Source: Zygnema cylindricum (taxonomy: Eukaryota; Streptophyta; Zygnematophyceae; Zygnematales; Zygnemataceae). Taken from it: DNA of 62,000 bases. The notes under the pieces were generated by a model. It did no database searches, was not told where the DNA came from, and worked only from the letters and a program-made list of their open reading frames with translations. Location of the stretch: positions 772,170 to 834,169 of the forward strand of contig JBBHKE010001378.1 in NCBI GenBank assembly GCA_037447655.1. The letters are read 5' to 3'. Position 1 is the stretch's first letter. Every line of letters starts with the position of its first letter. Position numbers and translations under genes: made by a program. Shown here in pieces: positions 20,479 through 38,186 of this stretch.

Positions 20479-20650
20479 ACGCGACGGCACCTCCTCCCCG
20501 TCACCATGTACCTCCGGATCTGACTTTTGTCTTCTTCTTCCCCACTACGCGACGGCACCTGCTCCCCGTCGCCATGTACCTCCGAATCTGATTTTTGTCT
20601 TCTTCTTCCCCACTCCGCGACGACACCTGTTCCCCGTCGCCATGTACCTC
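20479..20650 (+). repeat. 68-bp tandem repeats in the LINE 5' leader (2.5 units)
   Basis: The word CGCGACGGCACC or a close variant recurs at 20479, 20547 and 20615, spacing 68. Units contain CCCCGTCGCCATGTACCTCC and TTTTGTCTTCTTCTTCCCC. They lie about 330-500 bp before the first LINE ATG. Tandem 5' monomers often carry the internal promoter in LINEs (established for L1; inference here). Confidence 0.82.
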
Positions 20651-20977
20651 CGGATCTAGCCTGCGGCCGCTGCCAACCGCACGCCCACGGGCGAAATCAT
20701 AGGTGCGGCCCCCATCCGTAATCCTTAAACTCCTTCCCCCTTCTATTCAACGCCAAACACCCCATTTCCTCTCACTAAAATTACACACACCTCACACTAA
20801 CGCCAGAACACACACACACACACAAACGCTCACACACACACAACCGGGAAAAAAAAAAAAGGTTTCATCCTACTATCATTTCCGCCATCTATTTCCCATG
20901 GTTTCCTTTCCTCTTTCCCATTTCCCCCTTCCTCTCCCTCTATCACGTCCCATGCTTCTCCCTCTCATTCAATAACC

Positions 20978-23900
20978 ATGTCCGGCCGTGCACCCTCACC
21001 TCATCTCCCTCGTTCACCTCCTCCACCTAAACCTCGCACACAAGGAACAACACGGATAGAATGTAGTGGGTATCATAACCATTTCACGAACGGTGCCGGT
21101 ATTGCCCGACATACAAAGAGTTGTCAACAATTTTTAGCCCAGAGCGGCCCTTCCTCCAGTACCCTTTCTTCCACCATACTCCCGTCCGGACCTACGAGCG
21201 AAGATTGGGCATTTGTACGCGATTTAGACGTGCTCGGAGCTTATGATTTGGGGTCCCCCCGTCAGCGATTATACACGCGGATTCCCATGGCTGTGCGGAT
21301 TATCGTACAGGACGCCCTCCACCTTCCTTTGTCCCGTATTTATTCGGATCCCACGGATGTTGGACCTTGGCACCTCCTTTTCATGTTTTCACTTTGGGTT
21401 CTAGTCTTACCAGGCCGTGGGGGTGGTAGCGGGGCCCGAGAAACTATGGCCCGATGTCGACGTTTCCTTCGAGGTGATTGGAGGGCCCTTCATGCCGAGC
21501 ACGAGGATCGAGTTGCGAGTGCTTTTTTCACTCCACGTCGTACATCTCGAACTTCACATGTGCCATCTTCCTATCGTCGTGCGGACACTTCAGATGTGCC
21601 ATCTTCTTATCGTCGTGCGGTTCATTTGGGTCGAGTGGGTGAGCTCTCTCGAGCGGTTCGGGCCCTCCAGCCATTTAATCATGCTCCTCGGTCTGCCGCG
21701 ACTGTTGAGATTCTCCGGGCTCTTCATCCACCAGCTCCTACCCCTCTATCCCCCTCTATTCACACCTTCGAGCCGCCAAAGTGTTTTATCTTAGATCGAG
21801 ACTCCTTTATTATAGTCCTTACGACTTCTCCACACCTTTCAGCGTGGGGTCCTTCGGGCACTGCTTATGAGCTATTTCGCAACGTTTTGCCTCCGGAATC
21901 TGGTGCCCGAGGGTTTGATATGTTTTTTCGAGTTTGTTCCCTTATTGCGTCTGGCACTGTCCCTTCCCATATTTGTGACCTCCTCACGACCTCCCGCCTC
22001 GTAGCTGTCACCAAACCCAATGGGGGAATACGCCCTATTCCAGTGGGCGAGGTATTGACTGGTTGGTGGCTCGCGCCATCTGCATCTAGCTCCAGCCCGC
22101 TTTCTATGATTATTCCTCTCCTCATCAGTTCGGAGTGGCAACTCGGGGGGGTTGTGAGGCCGTGGTCCATGGGATCCGGGCTTTGTTAGATGCCCATCCG
22201 GATTGGTTAGTCCTCCAGGTGGATGTTTCTAACGCCTTTAATACAGTGGATCGAAATGCAATTTTTTCGGAGCTTATGGCTGCACCTTCCCCGATTGTCC
22301 AGATTTTTCCTTTTGTGAGAGCTTTTTATTCACTGAGCAGTAGCCTCTCTTTCTCCATTGATGATGATTTGGTCCCACTTTCCTCCATGACTGACACTCG
22401 TCAGGGTGATCCTCTTGGGGGCCCTTTGTTTGCCCTAGCCCATTACCGCGCCCTCCGAGTTTCCGGAGCTGCTTATCCTTCTTGCCTCTTCCCTTCAATT
22501 ACAGATGACACACACATTATTGGTCCTTCGGATCAAGTTATACCGGCCTATGATTTTTTCAAGGCTCGCTTGGCCGAACTCAATCTTTCGGTCCAGCCCT
22601 CTAAGTGTGTTGTTTGTTCCCCACGTCCTTTTCCTCCTCTTTTAACTCCCCCTCTTGGTTTTCAGACTCCTCCTCCTTCTGAAGGCATTCGTGTGTTGGG
22701 TTGCCCACTTGGTTTTGATCCATATGTCACAATATTCCTTGACTCCGCTCTTCAGACAGATTTATCCCACGTGGAGGACCTTCCTCACCTTTCTTATCCC
22801 CAAGTGGCCTTTGCTATTCTCACACGGTGTTTCCCTCACCGGCCCGCCTACCTTACTCGGACTTCCCCTCCCACCCTCACTTTCTGCATTCGATGATCGG
22901 CTTATGGATGTCCTCCATACTTTGTTGGGCCGTGGAGCTTTTGATCGCGAGTCTGGGCTTGCGGCACGCATCCAAGCCTCTCTTCCTGTCTCCCCTGGCG
23001 GTTTGGGTTTACTCTCAACGGCGCGTGTTGCTCCAGTCGCCTATTTGGGGAGGTTGTGCCTTGTTGCTTCCACTATTGTCTCTCGTTTTTTGGCTGGGGA
23101 CACTCCTATTTTTTCGGCCGTGGTTCCCCGTGTTTCGGATGGCGAGCTCGCCTTCCAGCGGTCCCTTTTGGATGCATCACGTTCTCTTACTCCGGCTGCT
23201 ATCGAGGACATGCCGATTTTTTCCACTCTCGTTACGACATCCGTTGCACTTGTTCAGGAATCCATTTCTGATCGGGTTGTCGCCGCTATTAAATCCGAGC
23301 TTTTTCAGGCGCTTCCTTCCAATTCTTCGCGTGCACGTTTTCTATCTTGTGGCGGACCTGGCTCTGGAGCTTGGCTATTGGCCCTTCCTATCTTACCCAC
23401 TCTTCGTTTCACCCCTGCTCAGTTCACCACGGCCCTTACGTTCCGGCTTGGCCTCCCTGACGCACCTTTGCTTGGCTCACTTGTTTGCTCCTGCGGCCAC
23501 GTTCTCGAGCCTGACGGGGTACATTTGCTTCGTTGCTCCCACGGGGGCGAGTTGATTCATGCGCACGACACGATTCGAGACACCATCGCTACTATCGCTT
23601 CTGAGGGGGGATTTTCTGTTCGTCGCGAGGTCTCTCACATTATTCCTTCGCGCCGGATTGACCTTGTATTACTTGATGGTGCGCGTCGTACATTTGGTGA
23701 CATTGTTTTAACGAACCCTACCTCAACTACAATCGTCAACCAAGCGGCTCGGCATATGGGAGTGGCTGCCCGTGACGCAGCTAAAAGGAAAGAGCGTGAT
23801 TATGCCCATCGCGACGCTATGGATGGCTTCATTCCGATGGCGGTCGAGATATTTGGTTGTTTGGGTGTGGCTTTGGACGAGTTTTTCCGTACTTGTGGTC

Positions 23901-24109
23901 GGCGCTCGTTCGAGAGGCGAGGACCTGGGAGCCCTCCTGTTTCAGTCCTTACTTCTTTTTATCGTCAACGTTTTTCCGTGGCCCTACAACGAGTGTTGGC
24001 TTCTATATTACTTCGATTGTCTATTGCCGTTATGGATCGACGGCGTGTTCCGGAACTTCCTCCTCGTGCTCCTCCGAGATTCGGGGACTTACGTGGTTGC
24101 TTTCCGTAA
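20978..24109 (+). pseudogene. LINE-like retrotransposon ORF: RT plus REL-type endonuclease-like domain (two frameshifts)
   Basis: One protein spread over two frames. 20978-22060 has a Cys/His motif near residues 29-49 (CSGYHNHF ... HTKSC, resembling a zinc finger with one Cys replaced) and RT motif GGIRPIPVGEVL. After a frameshift at about 22060 and a TAG at 22087 come VLQVDVSNAFNTVDR, QGDPLGGPLFALAH and the active-site block ITDDTHIIG. A second frameshift at about 22840-22870 leads to the C-terminal part (to 24109), with CSCG ... HLLRCSHGGE, a HAHDTIRD block and RRIDLVLLDG. That order, RT followed by a CCHC finger and a PD-(D/E)XK-like nuclease, is the plan of R2/NeSL/Utopia-type elements. 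The frameshifts and stop make this copy inactive. Confidence 0.85.
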
Positions 24110-24343
24110 ATTCTTAGTTCTGTTGGGTGTTTTTTGCTACGTGTTAGTTTTTTCCTTTGATGGTTTGTTTGTTAGGTTTTGCTTTTTTGGGTGTTTTCGA
24201 CTTCCCTGCCATCCTTTCGTATTTTCGTAGTTTTTGCCTTGATTTTCCCTTCTGTTTATTCCCTTGTTATGTGGTTTTTTAGTTTTAGCAATGCTACTTC
24301 TTTTTGTTCCTATGGACTCAGATGGTTTACCATCGCGCTTTTT

Positions 24344-24349
24344 AATAAA
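24344..24349 (+). terminator. AATAAA, possible LINE polyadenylation signal
   Basis: A canonical AATAAA hexamer about 235 bp after the LINE stop codon, at the end of a T-rich segment. It could be chance. Confidence 0.4.
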
Positions 24350-25580
24350 GTGGGCCCCTTTTCATTTTTTGTTTCTTTACACTAATAATTCCTTTACACA
24401 AACAACGATCCGCAGTGTAGCATATTGGACACAGAAGCTCAACAATATCGCGTCTTCGAAAAAGGTGGTTTTTCAGGTGAATGTTCGAAATTGGAGGTCC
24501 GAGAGACCTGCAGCTTTTTTTTTCCATAAACGCTTTTGGTTATTGTTTTCGACCACACACCTTTGTCAAGCTTCTTCACCCGTTATCTTTATGCCTTTTC
24601 TGCTTTGTTTAAACATCATTTTTTTCCTTTTTAGTTGTGCTTTTTTCATCACGTTCTTGTTATTTCCATCCTCACAAATAGTTCGAAATATAGGGTGTAT
24701 GGGAGAAGCACATAGTTACCTTTTTTTTCCGAATGCATTTGGCGTATTTTGATGGCAGATCGAGAGATAAAAGTAAAAAAAACAGAATCGTGACACCATG
24801 GCAGAATGTTTCAAATTAGTGATGTCGACGTTGTCACAAATGAGCATGACATCACAATGTCACAAAATCCTAATCCTTCGTTGTAGATTGACAAAATGCT
24901 GTTTGACAACATAAATTTGTAAACGTCTACACTTGTCGAGGTCTACAATTTGTCGCAAGCTTTGTAGATGTCTAGAACGGTTGCAAGTTTTATAGACGCC
25001 TATAACTTTCTCAGGATCAAAGTAGCAAAGTATTAAGCAACTTTTTTGATTTCGGACATCAAAACACTCCGAAAAACATCCAGAGAATCTTCCCTAAAAT
25101 CCAAAAGTTACATTTCAAAGTTTCGGTTACATAGGCACACAACCTTAGAGTACGACAATATTTGTGTTATATATATGGCAAGATCTTGGTAGGACCAATA
25201 CTCATGGTATATCCTTCATCACTATTACAGATAAAAACCCTAGTTTGGTCATGGATGCATATTTGTCATCACTACTAGAAATAAAAACCCTCATTTGGGT
25301 CAACCATTCCATTTGTGTACAAGAAAGAAAGCAAAACATTCCAAAGGAACCAGGAACAAAAGAATGACTGAATACCATCCACATGATAATCACCAAAAAT
25401 AAATTGTTTTTTTGAAAAGTCAAATCCAGCTCCAGTATAAGAAGATTGTACACAACAAAATCACATAACTACATCAAACTGACACTTTCACAGGTATTAA
25501 CAAAATAATCAAAATAAACAGAAGAAACAAAACCGCGACAACTAACCTACAGCGAGCCCCGACTTACAAAAAAAGTTTGA
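24350..25580. other. Intergenic between LINE and fibrillin-domain gene
   Basis: No exon is supported. Contains a diverged inverted copy (about 24785-24870) of the repeat near 1993-2075, and a weak duplication around 25218-25310 where CATCACTA...GATAAAAACCCT recurs. The last few hundred bases may be 3' UTR of the minus-strand gene. Confidence 0.45.
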
Positions 25581-28500
25581 TTAACTGCTACTCACTCGTT
25601 TAAAGAGATACAAAGTTCCGTCCCTCCCTCTATTGATTCTTATCTGGTCGTCTATGAACAACGTTTCCCATTCGGCCGATTGTTGAACTGCCTGAGGCAA
25701 ATTTAGGGTTAAGGGCGGCAAATCTTCGTTTATTTGTAATCCCAGAAACTCGCGAGCCTTCAGCGAAAACGACTCAAATGACACAATAGCTGTTTGGTTA
25801 CTACCACTTTGCCATTTTCCTTCCACTGCTACTTGAAAAGTTCCCAATGGGCCCAACCTGTCATACATATAGAACCCCAAGGTTACCGAGGCTACAAAGA
25901 AACAAAAAAAGAAGAGAAACAAAAAAGAAGAGAAACAAAAAGAAGAGAAAAAAAAAGAAAAGGAAAAAAAGACAACTGATAGGACTGGTGACTCATTATG
26001 TCAAAAAGAAAAGTACAAGATAGACAGCGACAGATTCATCAACGTAAACCAAGGAATAAGGAATAATCTTCTAATATCTTATAAGGAACAAGGAATAAAT
26101 CTCGACTTTACGAGTATGCCCAAATACCTTCATGGCCACACTAAATAAGAAATTTTAGCGTGGCTATATAGTGGAAGGCTGTGTGGGCAAGTCATTATTG
26201 CACCGTGTTACGGGTCCAGGGACAGAGGTCTCAAGAACCAAAAAGCGGTGCGACAAGTAATAACTAAGTACAAAATAGAATGTATACTACCACCAGTATG
26301 ATACTTTATAATAAAGGGAATTACATGAGCCCTGTAACTGGCATTTCTGGCGCAGTAATCGAAGTGAATGTACGTAAAATTTTACGATTTTGTAAAAGAA
26401 GTAGAGTCTTTCTGTACAATTACAGTGATTACTGGCCAGTATCGCATATAATCAAATACATATAATTACACTATCACACCCATATGAGACTACTCAGAAA
26501 AACAAGTGATTATTTAAGAAAGCGAGGAGATCACAACAAGATTCTCACCTTATCTCTGCACTGTTTCGGGCACTCATATCGGCTGTTTCAAGAGTCGATG
26601 TTTGGTTGTAATTCGTTGATTGGGGTTTAACTGTTTGAAAAATATTTGAAACTTCAACACCTGGCAGTTGTGACAGTTGCTGTTGAGGACTTTGGGTCTG
26701 AGAGATCTCACCAGACACATATCTGTCACAAGAACTAATAGAACAATTAGCGACAAAAAAAAAAAAAAAGGAACAGATGCAGGGGCATCAAAATTAAAAC
26801 TATATTGTGAATCATTATTAACATTAAGAAATAACTAACATGAGGACTGCTTTAGTGTTGATATTTCTATTTCTGGTACGAATTACACAGACGATTCTCA
26901 ACCGCTTAAAGAGTGTGAAAGAAATTAACAAAGTGTTAACAACACTATTTTAAGTTCCGAGGTCAGAAAAACCGAGATTGGATTAGTGTTATTGATGTTA
27001 ATAGCAATTCACGGTATAGATGAAAAATGGAGCACGAAGGCAACAGTTCTTACACAAGTAACCAGTCTCCATCTATCTCGGGCCCCACTCGAATATTAAC
27101 AAACGCATCATTTGACGTTGCTTTGTCCAGTCCAACAAAAATATCCTTCTCTGCCAAAGGATCGTCACGAGTATCAAGCTCCACAAGGCGAGACAATAAA
27201 CTGTCAATTTGCCTTCGAAGTGTAATATTTCCATCCACTGGTAACTGTAAAGATGCCTGTCATAATTCCCACTTCCTAAAAATAAGAGATAGAACAACAG
27301 GTTCTGGATAAAAAATTGAAAGAATAACCCATTCAGTTTTTCCCACGCACAAAGTTGTGAGAAAAAAGATGAGACTGACAAGCAATATCACATCACAGGT
27401 TAAGAGTTCTCTGATCCATCCATGATTTTGTAAACAATTTTGCACGCATCACATTTTCAAAAACCACAATGCGACTATCAGATGTCTGTATCAGTGTTCT
27501 CTCATATGGAAATACGGCAAATTTACATGAAACTTGTTAAAAATCTCGAAACAGTTTACCATAAATCAAACAGGGCGATTGCTAACATTAATGATGCATA
27601 AAACTTTGAAAAAAAGAGGCTCGCACAGTCAAGAGTCTTTCAAAACAATTGAGTCATAATGTGAGTCAATCCTGATTCTCTTCTGACTCCTAACTGGCAG
27701 AAAGTGACAAGGAAAAAGCGGATCATTAAAAACGGTGCCTTAATACATTGAGGAGAAGACTTACAGGGCCCAATGTCTTGAGAATGTCAAAAAGCTCCTC
27801 CTTTAATTCTAAACGCAAAAGTTCCCGGAGCACTCGCTGTGACCGGAGTTGCACTTCAGGGTCCTCCTCCCTGTTTTCCAACCACATTGTAGTTACATGA
27901 GAGTACATGAAAAAAAATATCATTGAAATCCGTAAAGCAACTCATAGGTGGTGGTAATGCTAGAGAATACAGCGACATAAGAAACAGTTCCAAGTGGTTA
28001 TGTCCATAAGCCCCACTGAGTGTTGCAGTTACAAGAAAAACAACGAATTTCTATCACTCGTAGTTGAACATTTTTTTTTCTCCATAAATTACACTTGCAT
28101 AAAGACAGCATTGGCTGACGTGCATTATTATGCATGGAAAGCAGAACTACAATGGCAAAGAGCTACAAAACTAGGTTTCTTTTACTTCAGAAATGATGAC
28201 AAGTACTGGCAAAATGTGAAACTTTCGAGAAAGTCATTAATAAAACATTTTGCAGACTTTGTAGTGTCTATTTCCATGCCTCATTGGATAAGCGGATAAC
28301 TACAGGGCTAAGGGCACAAAAGGACCCGTTATCTTCCTATGGGAAAATACAAGACCCGATTACTGATGTAACTGCCAAAAATCACAATAATCGTACATAA
28401 GGATGTATACCAGCGGTTGCTAAATTGTTACACCAAGATGCATACAGTTTTTCAAAATGTTCAAATATCATACTTGTACAGGGCCCTATGAATAGCATAG

Positions 28501-31091
28501 CATGGGCTTTTAGGAGCTGAACACGCTATATGATTAGATAGTATGGGCCCATGGGAAATAAACACGCTACAATGACTGTGACGCATTCAAGTGGTTAGAG
28601 TCCACATACCTGAAGGAGCTTACGGAGCTTTGTTGCGACTTTGTTGTTTGACTCTGTTGTATCTGCCTGGTTCAAATGCCCAAAAGAGGTACAGTCATTT
28701 GTCATACATCCACTGTTCTCTTTAAAGATAAATTTTCCATTCACAATCATGACGTGGTTAGAACATGGAAGGACGTGACTTGTCGAAACTTTAGTTCTTT
28801 CCTGAACTTAGAAACCATAACGCAAATGACACACTTGACAAATTTTTTTAAGGTCTGCCTGGTTAAATAACTCTTTTTTGAAAAACAAAAGGACTCATCA
28901 TTAATGGACATGAAGCCCTCTTCAAGCTTAAAACGTAAAATAAAGCAAAATTTACCATGGCATATCCACTGACTTTCTTTTCGTATTCTAAATTAAAGAA
29001 ATTCCATGGCCCTGGCCCCTCGCAAAGTGCACAATCAGACAAGATTTCTCAAAGAGGAAATGTACCATGAGAATATGACTTAAATTACTAAGTCATGGAT
29101 GTTTTTGCGATTCAAATGCCAAGGCAGGAGGGAAGTGAAGCCCACCACCAAACAGGAATGGCCAGTAAAGCAGTCAACAGTAGAAAGCGTTCTCCTAGGG
29201 ATACATCAAAAGCTGGAATCTGCCCAAAAGAAAACACAAAGGACTTAAAAGTGTCCAAATTGAACTGTTTCAACTGTTTCTTGCTTTCAATCAAAGATAC
29301 ATAGAACTATTCGTGGAGAAACAACAACCGAAAGGAGTCTGAAAAGCTCTTCGCAAAAAACACGTCATGAAATAAAGATAAATGAAGCATACTCACTTGC
29401 GTTAATAAAAAGGTTGAAAATAATGACAGAAAATATCAATGGCAGAAAGCTTAACATGACGGGTATTGCACACACGTAACAACCTCACCTGTTCTAATGC
29501 ACGGTCTGCTGATTGCTGCAGAAGCTCAAATCCTCCCCTTAGGTTAAGGTCTGCGAGCTGTTCCAAATCAATTGAGCACACTTGAAGTTGCAAACTTAAC
29601 TTACTTCATCAAGCACACATTTTTGCAAGGAGCGTGGCAAAAGGTGAAATGGAAGGAAAGAAACTGATAGGAGAAATCCTCGCCACATAACATCAAAAGT
29701 CAGATATTATGTGCTCACCACATTAGCCATCCATGATTGGCTGTTGTCCAGTATTGACTGAACCTTATCTTGAAAGTCTTTCACCGCCAGATCCTGAAAA
29801 ATCATTACATTCCCTCGACAGCATTCTCTCAGAATACAGAAAAAATATCTTCAAACGATAGTGAATTGACGTAAAGATATTCAAATATGACAGCATCAAC
29901 ACAAAGCCCAACAATGTTCTACACATATGCCTATCGTTTCACTGTTACCCATCCACATACTTTAGAACAAAGCAATCCTTATTCATCATGAGTAATTTGA
30001 GATATCAGATACCAGTTACTCCTGCCGAACATGTTTCAGTCACTCTACCAGCATAACTCCTTAGAAGGACAGCAAGACTCACTACAATGACGAATTGTGA
30101 GATTAAAGTACAATTACAAACCTAGAATTCAAAAAAAAAGGAGCAGTAATTATCGACCATTGCTATCTTGGTCATTCAGGCTAGACCCACGACAACAACG
30201 AATTGTGAGATGAAAGTTACAAGTTGACAAAAATAAAAAGGAACAAAAAAGAACAGTAATAACGCCCATTATGGTTGTTGGGGCTTGCAAAACTCACATA
30301 TCCCAAGTAAACTGGTGGAGTTCTCGTGCTGAATGAGCTGATTGCAGTCTGTCTTATCTGTCCATATGCCAAAAATCAGAAAAAATAGTCAGCTAGAACA
30401 AAAATGACATTTTTTGCTTGAAAATACAAAAAGATCTCTCACCTCAGTTATTGCTACAGTTCATTTCACAAGCCCCGACAGTCAAAAACACTCAAAGATC
30501 ATAGATTTACCCTCACATGTGACACCAGAACTAACAATAAGAACATTTTTTACCTCCTCCATAAAACCAACCAACAAACTGAAGATGAGCAACAACAAAG
30601 GCATTCTTTAGAAAATGAGGGTTTACCTCCTCCATGAACCCAGATAAAGCAGCTGCCTCAGCCCTTCCAGCCAAGCTTGAGATAGGAAAACTGCTTCCTA
30701 TCAGGATTGTCCCACCTCTCACAAAAGACAAAAATGTTCTACGATATCTAGTAGCATCATTTCTTATAGAAACGACAACACTGCCTAAATCTTCCTTTTG
30801 GCAACTGACGAGTCTGCCTTGATGGAGAGGAAATCTTCGTTTCCATTGTGATAGACTATGGCACCCTGCTTCTTCAAAGACATCTTTTGAAAAGTCTAGT
30901 TTTGACTTTAAGTAAGCACTGCATTGAAGGCGAGGGAAAGCCTTCGGAGGCTTATTACACTCCACATTTTTAACACAGTGAAAAAACAAAACTTTGGACT
31001 CAGGAATGGCTGTACCAGTAATTGGATTAATATTTCTATAACAGCAGTTCATCTGACCAGTTATAGATGTCAGCAAACTTCCATCAGACAT
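25581..31091 (-). CDS. Plastid-lipid-associated (fibrillin/PAP) domain protein, 9 exons, 489 aa
   Basis: Exons on the minus strand, all GT-AG and phase-consistent: 31091-30627, 30357-30298, 29793-29719, 29557-29489, 28666-28610, 27866-27765, 27244-27054, 26722-26549, 25857-25581. Fibrillin signatures: DGDWLLVYVSGE at about 334-345 (created exactly across the exon 7/8 junction), LGPLGTFQVAVEGKW after exon 8, and the C-terminal WETLFIDDQIRINRGRDG near 460-480. Family members bind lipids in plastoglobules and thylakoids. This one is longer than usual because of about 275 extra N-terminal residues. Within these, RRTFLSF (117-123), a hydrophobic stretch and A-E-A (144-146) resemble a thylakoid twin-arginine transfer signal. 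Residues about 155-275 are mostly helical and charged and I do not recognise them. The start ATG at 31091 is the first in frame. Acceptors of exons 4 and 6 were chosen on phase. Confidence 0.85.
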
Positions 31092-31404
31092 ATTGCTGCA
31101 TTAAATAGTCACCGCGAATATACTTCTGTAGGAAAGCAGCAAATACTTTATACCACGAAAATAAAAATTACTGGACGCCTGGGTTTATGAACATCTCTTC
31201 ACAGGGTTTGCACTTTTCAAACAAAAAATAAAAACATTAATAATAATATGTTTAGGAATCAAAAATCTTGAATCTTGACTAAAAAACGCTCTTTTGATCT
31301 GTTACCGTCATCTTAATTCTTACAATTTGACGCAACTTTTCGTAGCAATATTTCACAAAACGATCCCCTCTAAGTGAAGTTCTTCGTTTTTTTTTAGCTG
31401 AAGC
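31092..31404. promoter_or_regulatory. Divergent promoter region shared by the fibrillin-domain gene and EXOSC7
   Basis: The two start codons point away from each other across 313 bp of AT-rich DNA, so both 5' UTRs and core promoters probably lie here. I see no certain TATA box or other defined motif. Confidence 0.6.
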
Positions 31405-36053
<4,649 letters not shown>

Positions 36054-37540
36054 TATGATTAGTATCAATTACTATCAATGAATATGTTATTAAAGTAACC
36101 GTGTATATGGAAAACCGGCACTTCACTATTGTTGTTTTTGTTCCAGCATCATCGATCTGTGTAATTCAGTGCGAATTTAAAGTAGTCGATGTTCGATTTG
36201 GTTCCTCTCAAATGCGGTTCTTAGTATTATCCGCTCCATCTGAAAATTTTACGTCCGTTAGTACGATTAATATAACTTCCACTGCTGCCTGTTAAACTGT
36301 AAACGACCGCTATCAAGTGACGAAAATAATCTTCTCAAAGTCGTACCAATTAAATTATAAAGTATATGTCAACCGACAGAATGGTGGGGCTTTAGATTTA
36401 GAAGTGTGAACAATATTACCGGGGCGAAGACGGCCGCTTGGGGTTATTCCATGGTGTTTTCATGTGGATCCAAGGGAAAAAGTAGCGGAAATATTTGATG
36501 TTTCCGAGCCAACAAATATTTTGCTGTCCTATGATCCTTGGTAACCCTAGTATTTCACATTACCTACCGCAAGACTTGAAAGTGTTTCCTATATCGCATC
36601 TTTGGCGTGTAACAAAGCTTTGTGGCGATGAGATGTGAAAATTTTGGCACTCTACTATAATATTGTTCTTTTTTTTCTCAAAAAGCAAACCACTTGGATG
36701 TCTGTGCAACATTGGACATTCCTCTTAGTTTAAAGATTGTTGTATAATTTAATTACTCAAAATAGTTTATTCTATTAAATAGTCAATCATTGTTCAAGCA
36801 AAGAAAATGCACAAAGAGTGTGAAGAAAAACCCCAAAAAGGACTATACTCAGTATCTCAGAGAAAGTCATGAACCTAGAAGAGATACCTTCCATGTCTCC
36901 ACTATGAGATTGCATCACTAAATCTATTTTTGTAATGTTGGATTTGAGATTCTTAACGAAAAGCAAAAACAAAGATTGGAATGTGCCCGCGATAACAAAT
37001 ATTTGAGAATTGAATATTTTTTCGCACTAGAGATTATAATAAAGAACACAAATCACTTCATATTTATTTACCGAAGTAAAAAAAACCGATAAGTGCGAAT
37101 TACAAACACAATTGTGACAAAAAAAATTACAAGGAAACTAAAAGACCTCAAACAGATATCTTACACTTTTTCCAAAATATGAAAAAACAAGAAATAACTT
37201 AAACAAGACTTAGCTTTTTGAATAATTTTTGAAAACAACTTTTTGAAAGTGTGAAAGTATGGCCATAGAGAAAGGAATGCTGGAGAATATTCACATTACA
37301 AGAAGAAAAATAATATATGGAACACAATATCCCAAAGACATGATAGTAAAAAACTGATACAAAGAACCGATACGAAAAACTGATACAAAGAAACGGATGG
37401 AAAAAACTGGTACAAAGAACCGTTCCAGGAAACTGTAACCAGTTTCGTGCGGATAAATCCCTTTAATCTTGGAGTCTTTACTTCCGATGTTTCTTTCGAT
37501 ATTACTTTCGACTACTTTTCCTTTTTTCAATTTTTGTCTT
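36054..37540. other. Intergenic between EXOSC7 and the proteasome alpha-2 fragment
   Basis: The two genes converge here, so both 3' UTRs lie in this 1.5 kb. I see no exon, RNA gene or clear repeat. Confidence 0.5.
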
Positions 37541-37644
37541 TTACTCGACCTCTCCCAAATAATCATCGACTTCGGCCGGAGTTAAAATTCTGCGATCGAA
37601 ATATTTTTGCAGACAAAGATCAGGAAAAGTTAAAAAAATTAACT

Positions 37645-37852
37645 ACGAGGGGAGGGGAAGGAGAGGGAGGTGGAGGAGGGGAAGGAGAGGGAAGTGGAGG
37701 TGGGGAAAGGGGACAAAGAGAGAGGAGGTTAAAATTCCGCGATCGAAAAGATTTCGAAACAAGCGTCGAGAAAGGAGAAAAAACTAAAAAAGCCACTAAT
37801 TAATCAACAGGGAGTGGGAGGGGGAGTGGGAGGGGGAAGTGGAGAGAGAGCA
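37645..37852. repeat. GGGAGG-type purine-rich tracts in the last proteasome alpha-2 intron
   Basis: Runs such as GGAGGGGAAGGAGAGGGA (37650-37725) and GGGAGTGGGAGGGGGA (37810-37845) flank a partial duplication of the last acceptor region (near 37730-37750, cf. 37581-37600). Confidence 0.85.
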
Positions 37853-38084
37853 TTTTAGCAATTGAAAAACAGGAGCTTGACGAAAGACGGAAGGCAAAAA
37901 AAACAAAAGAAAAAAAAAACAAAAGAAAAAGTATTCCTTCAATGTTTTATTTTCTAAAATGACTACAAATTCCCTCAAAAACGAACTTACCGGAATTTTT
38001 TATCTGTCCCCACGATACCGATTTCGATGTTACTGCCCGAGATTTGCCCCTCAAACCTGTCCGCAAGAAAAAGACAAAAACCAT

Positions 38085-38186
38085 AAAAATACAAAAACAA
38101 AAACAAAACAAAAACAAAATAAAAACAAAATAAAAACAAAATAAAATCAAAAACAAAAACAAAAACAAAAACAAAAACAAAACAGA
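38085..38186. repeat. (AAAAACAAA)n low-complexity repeat
   Basis: Repeats of AAAACA and AAAATA over about 100 bp, inside the intron between the second and third recognised proteasome alpha-2 exons. Confidence 0.95.
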
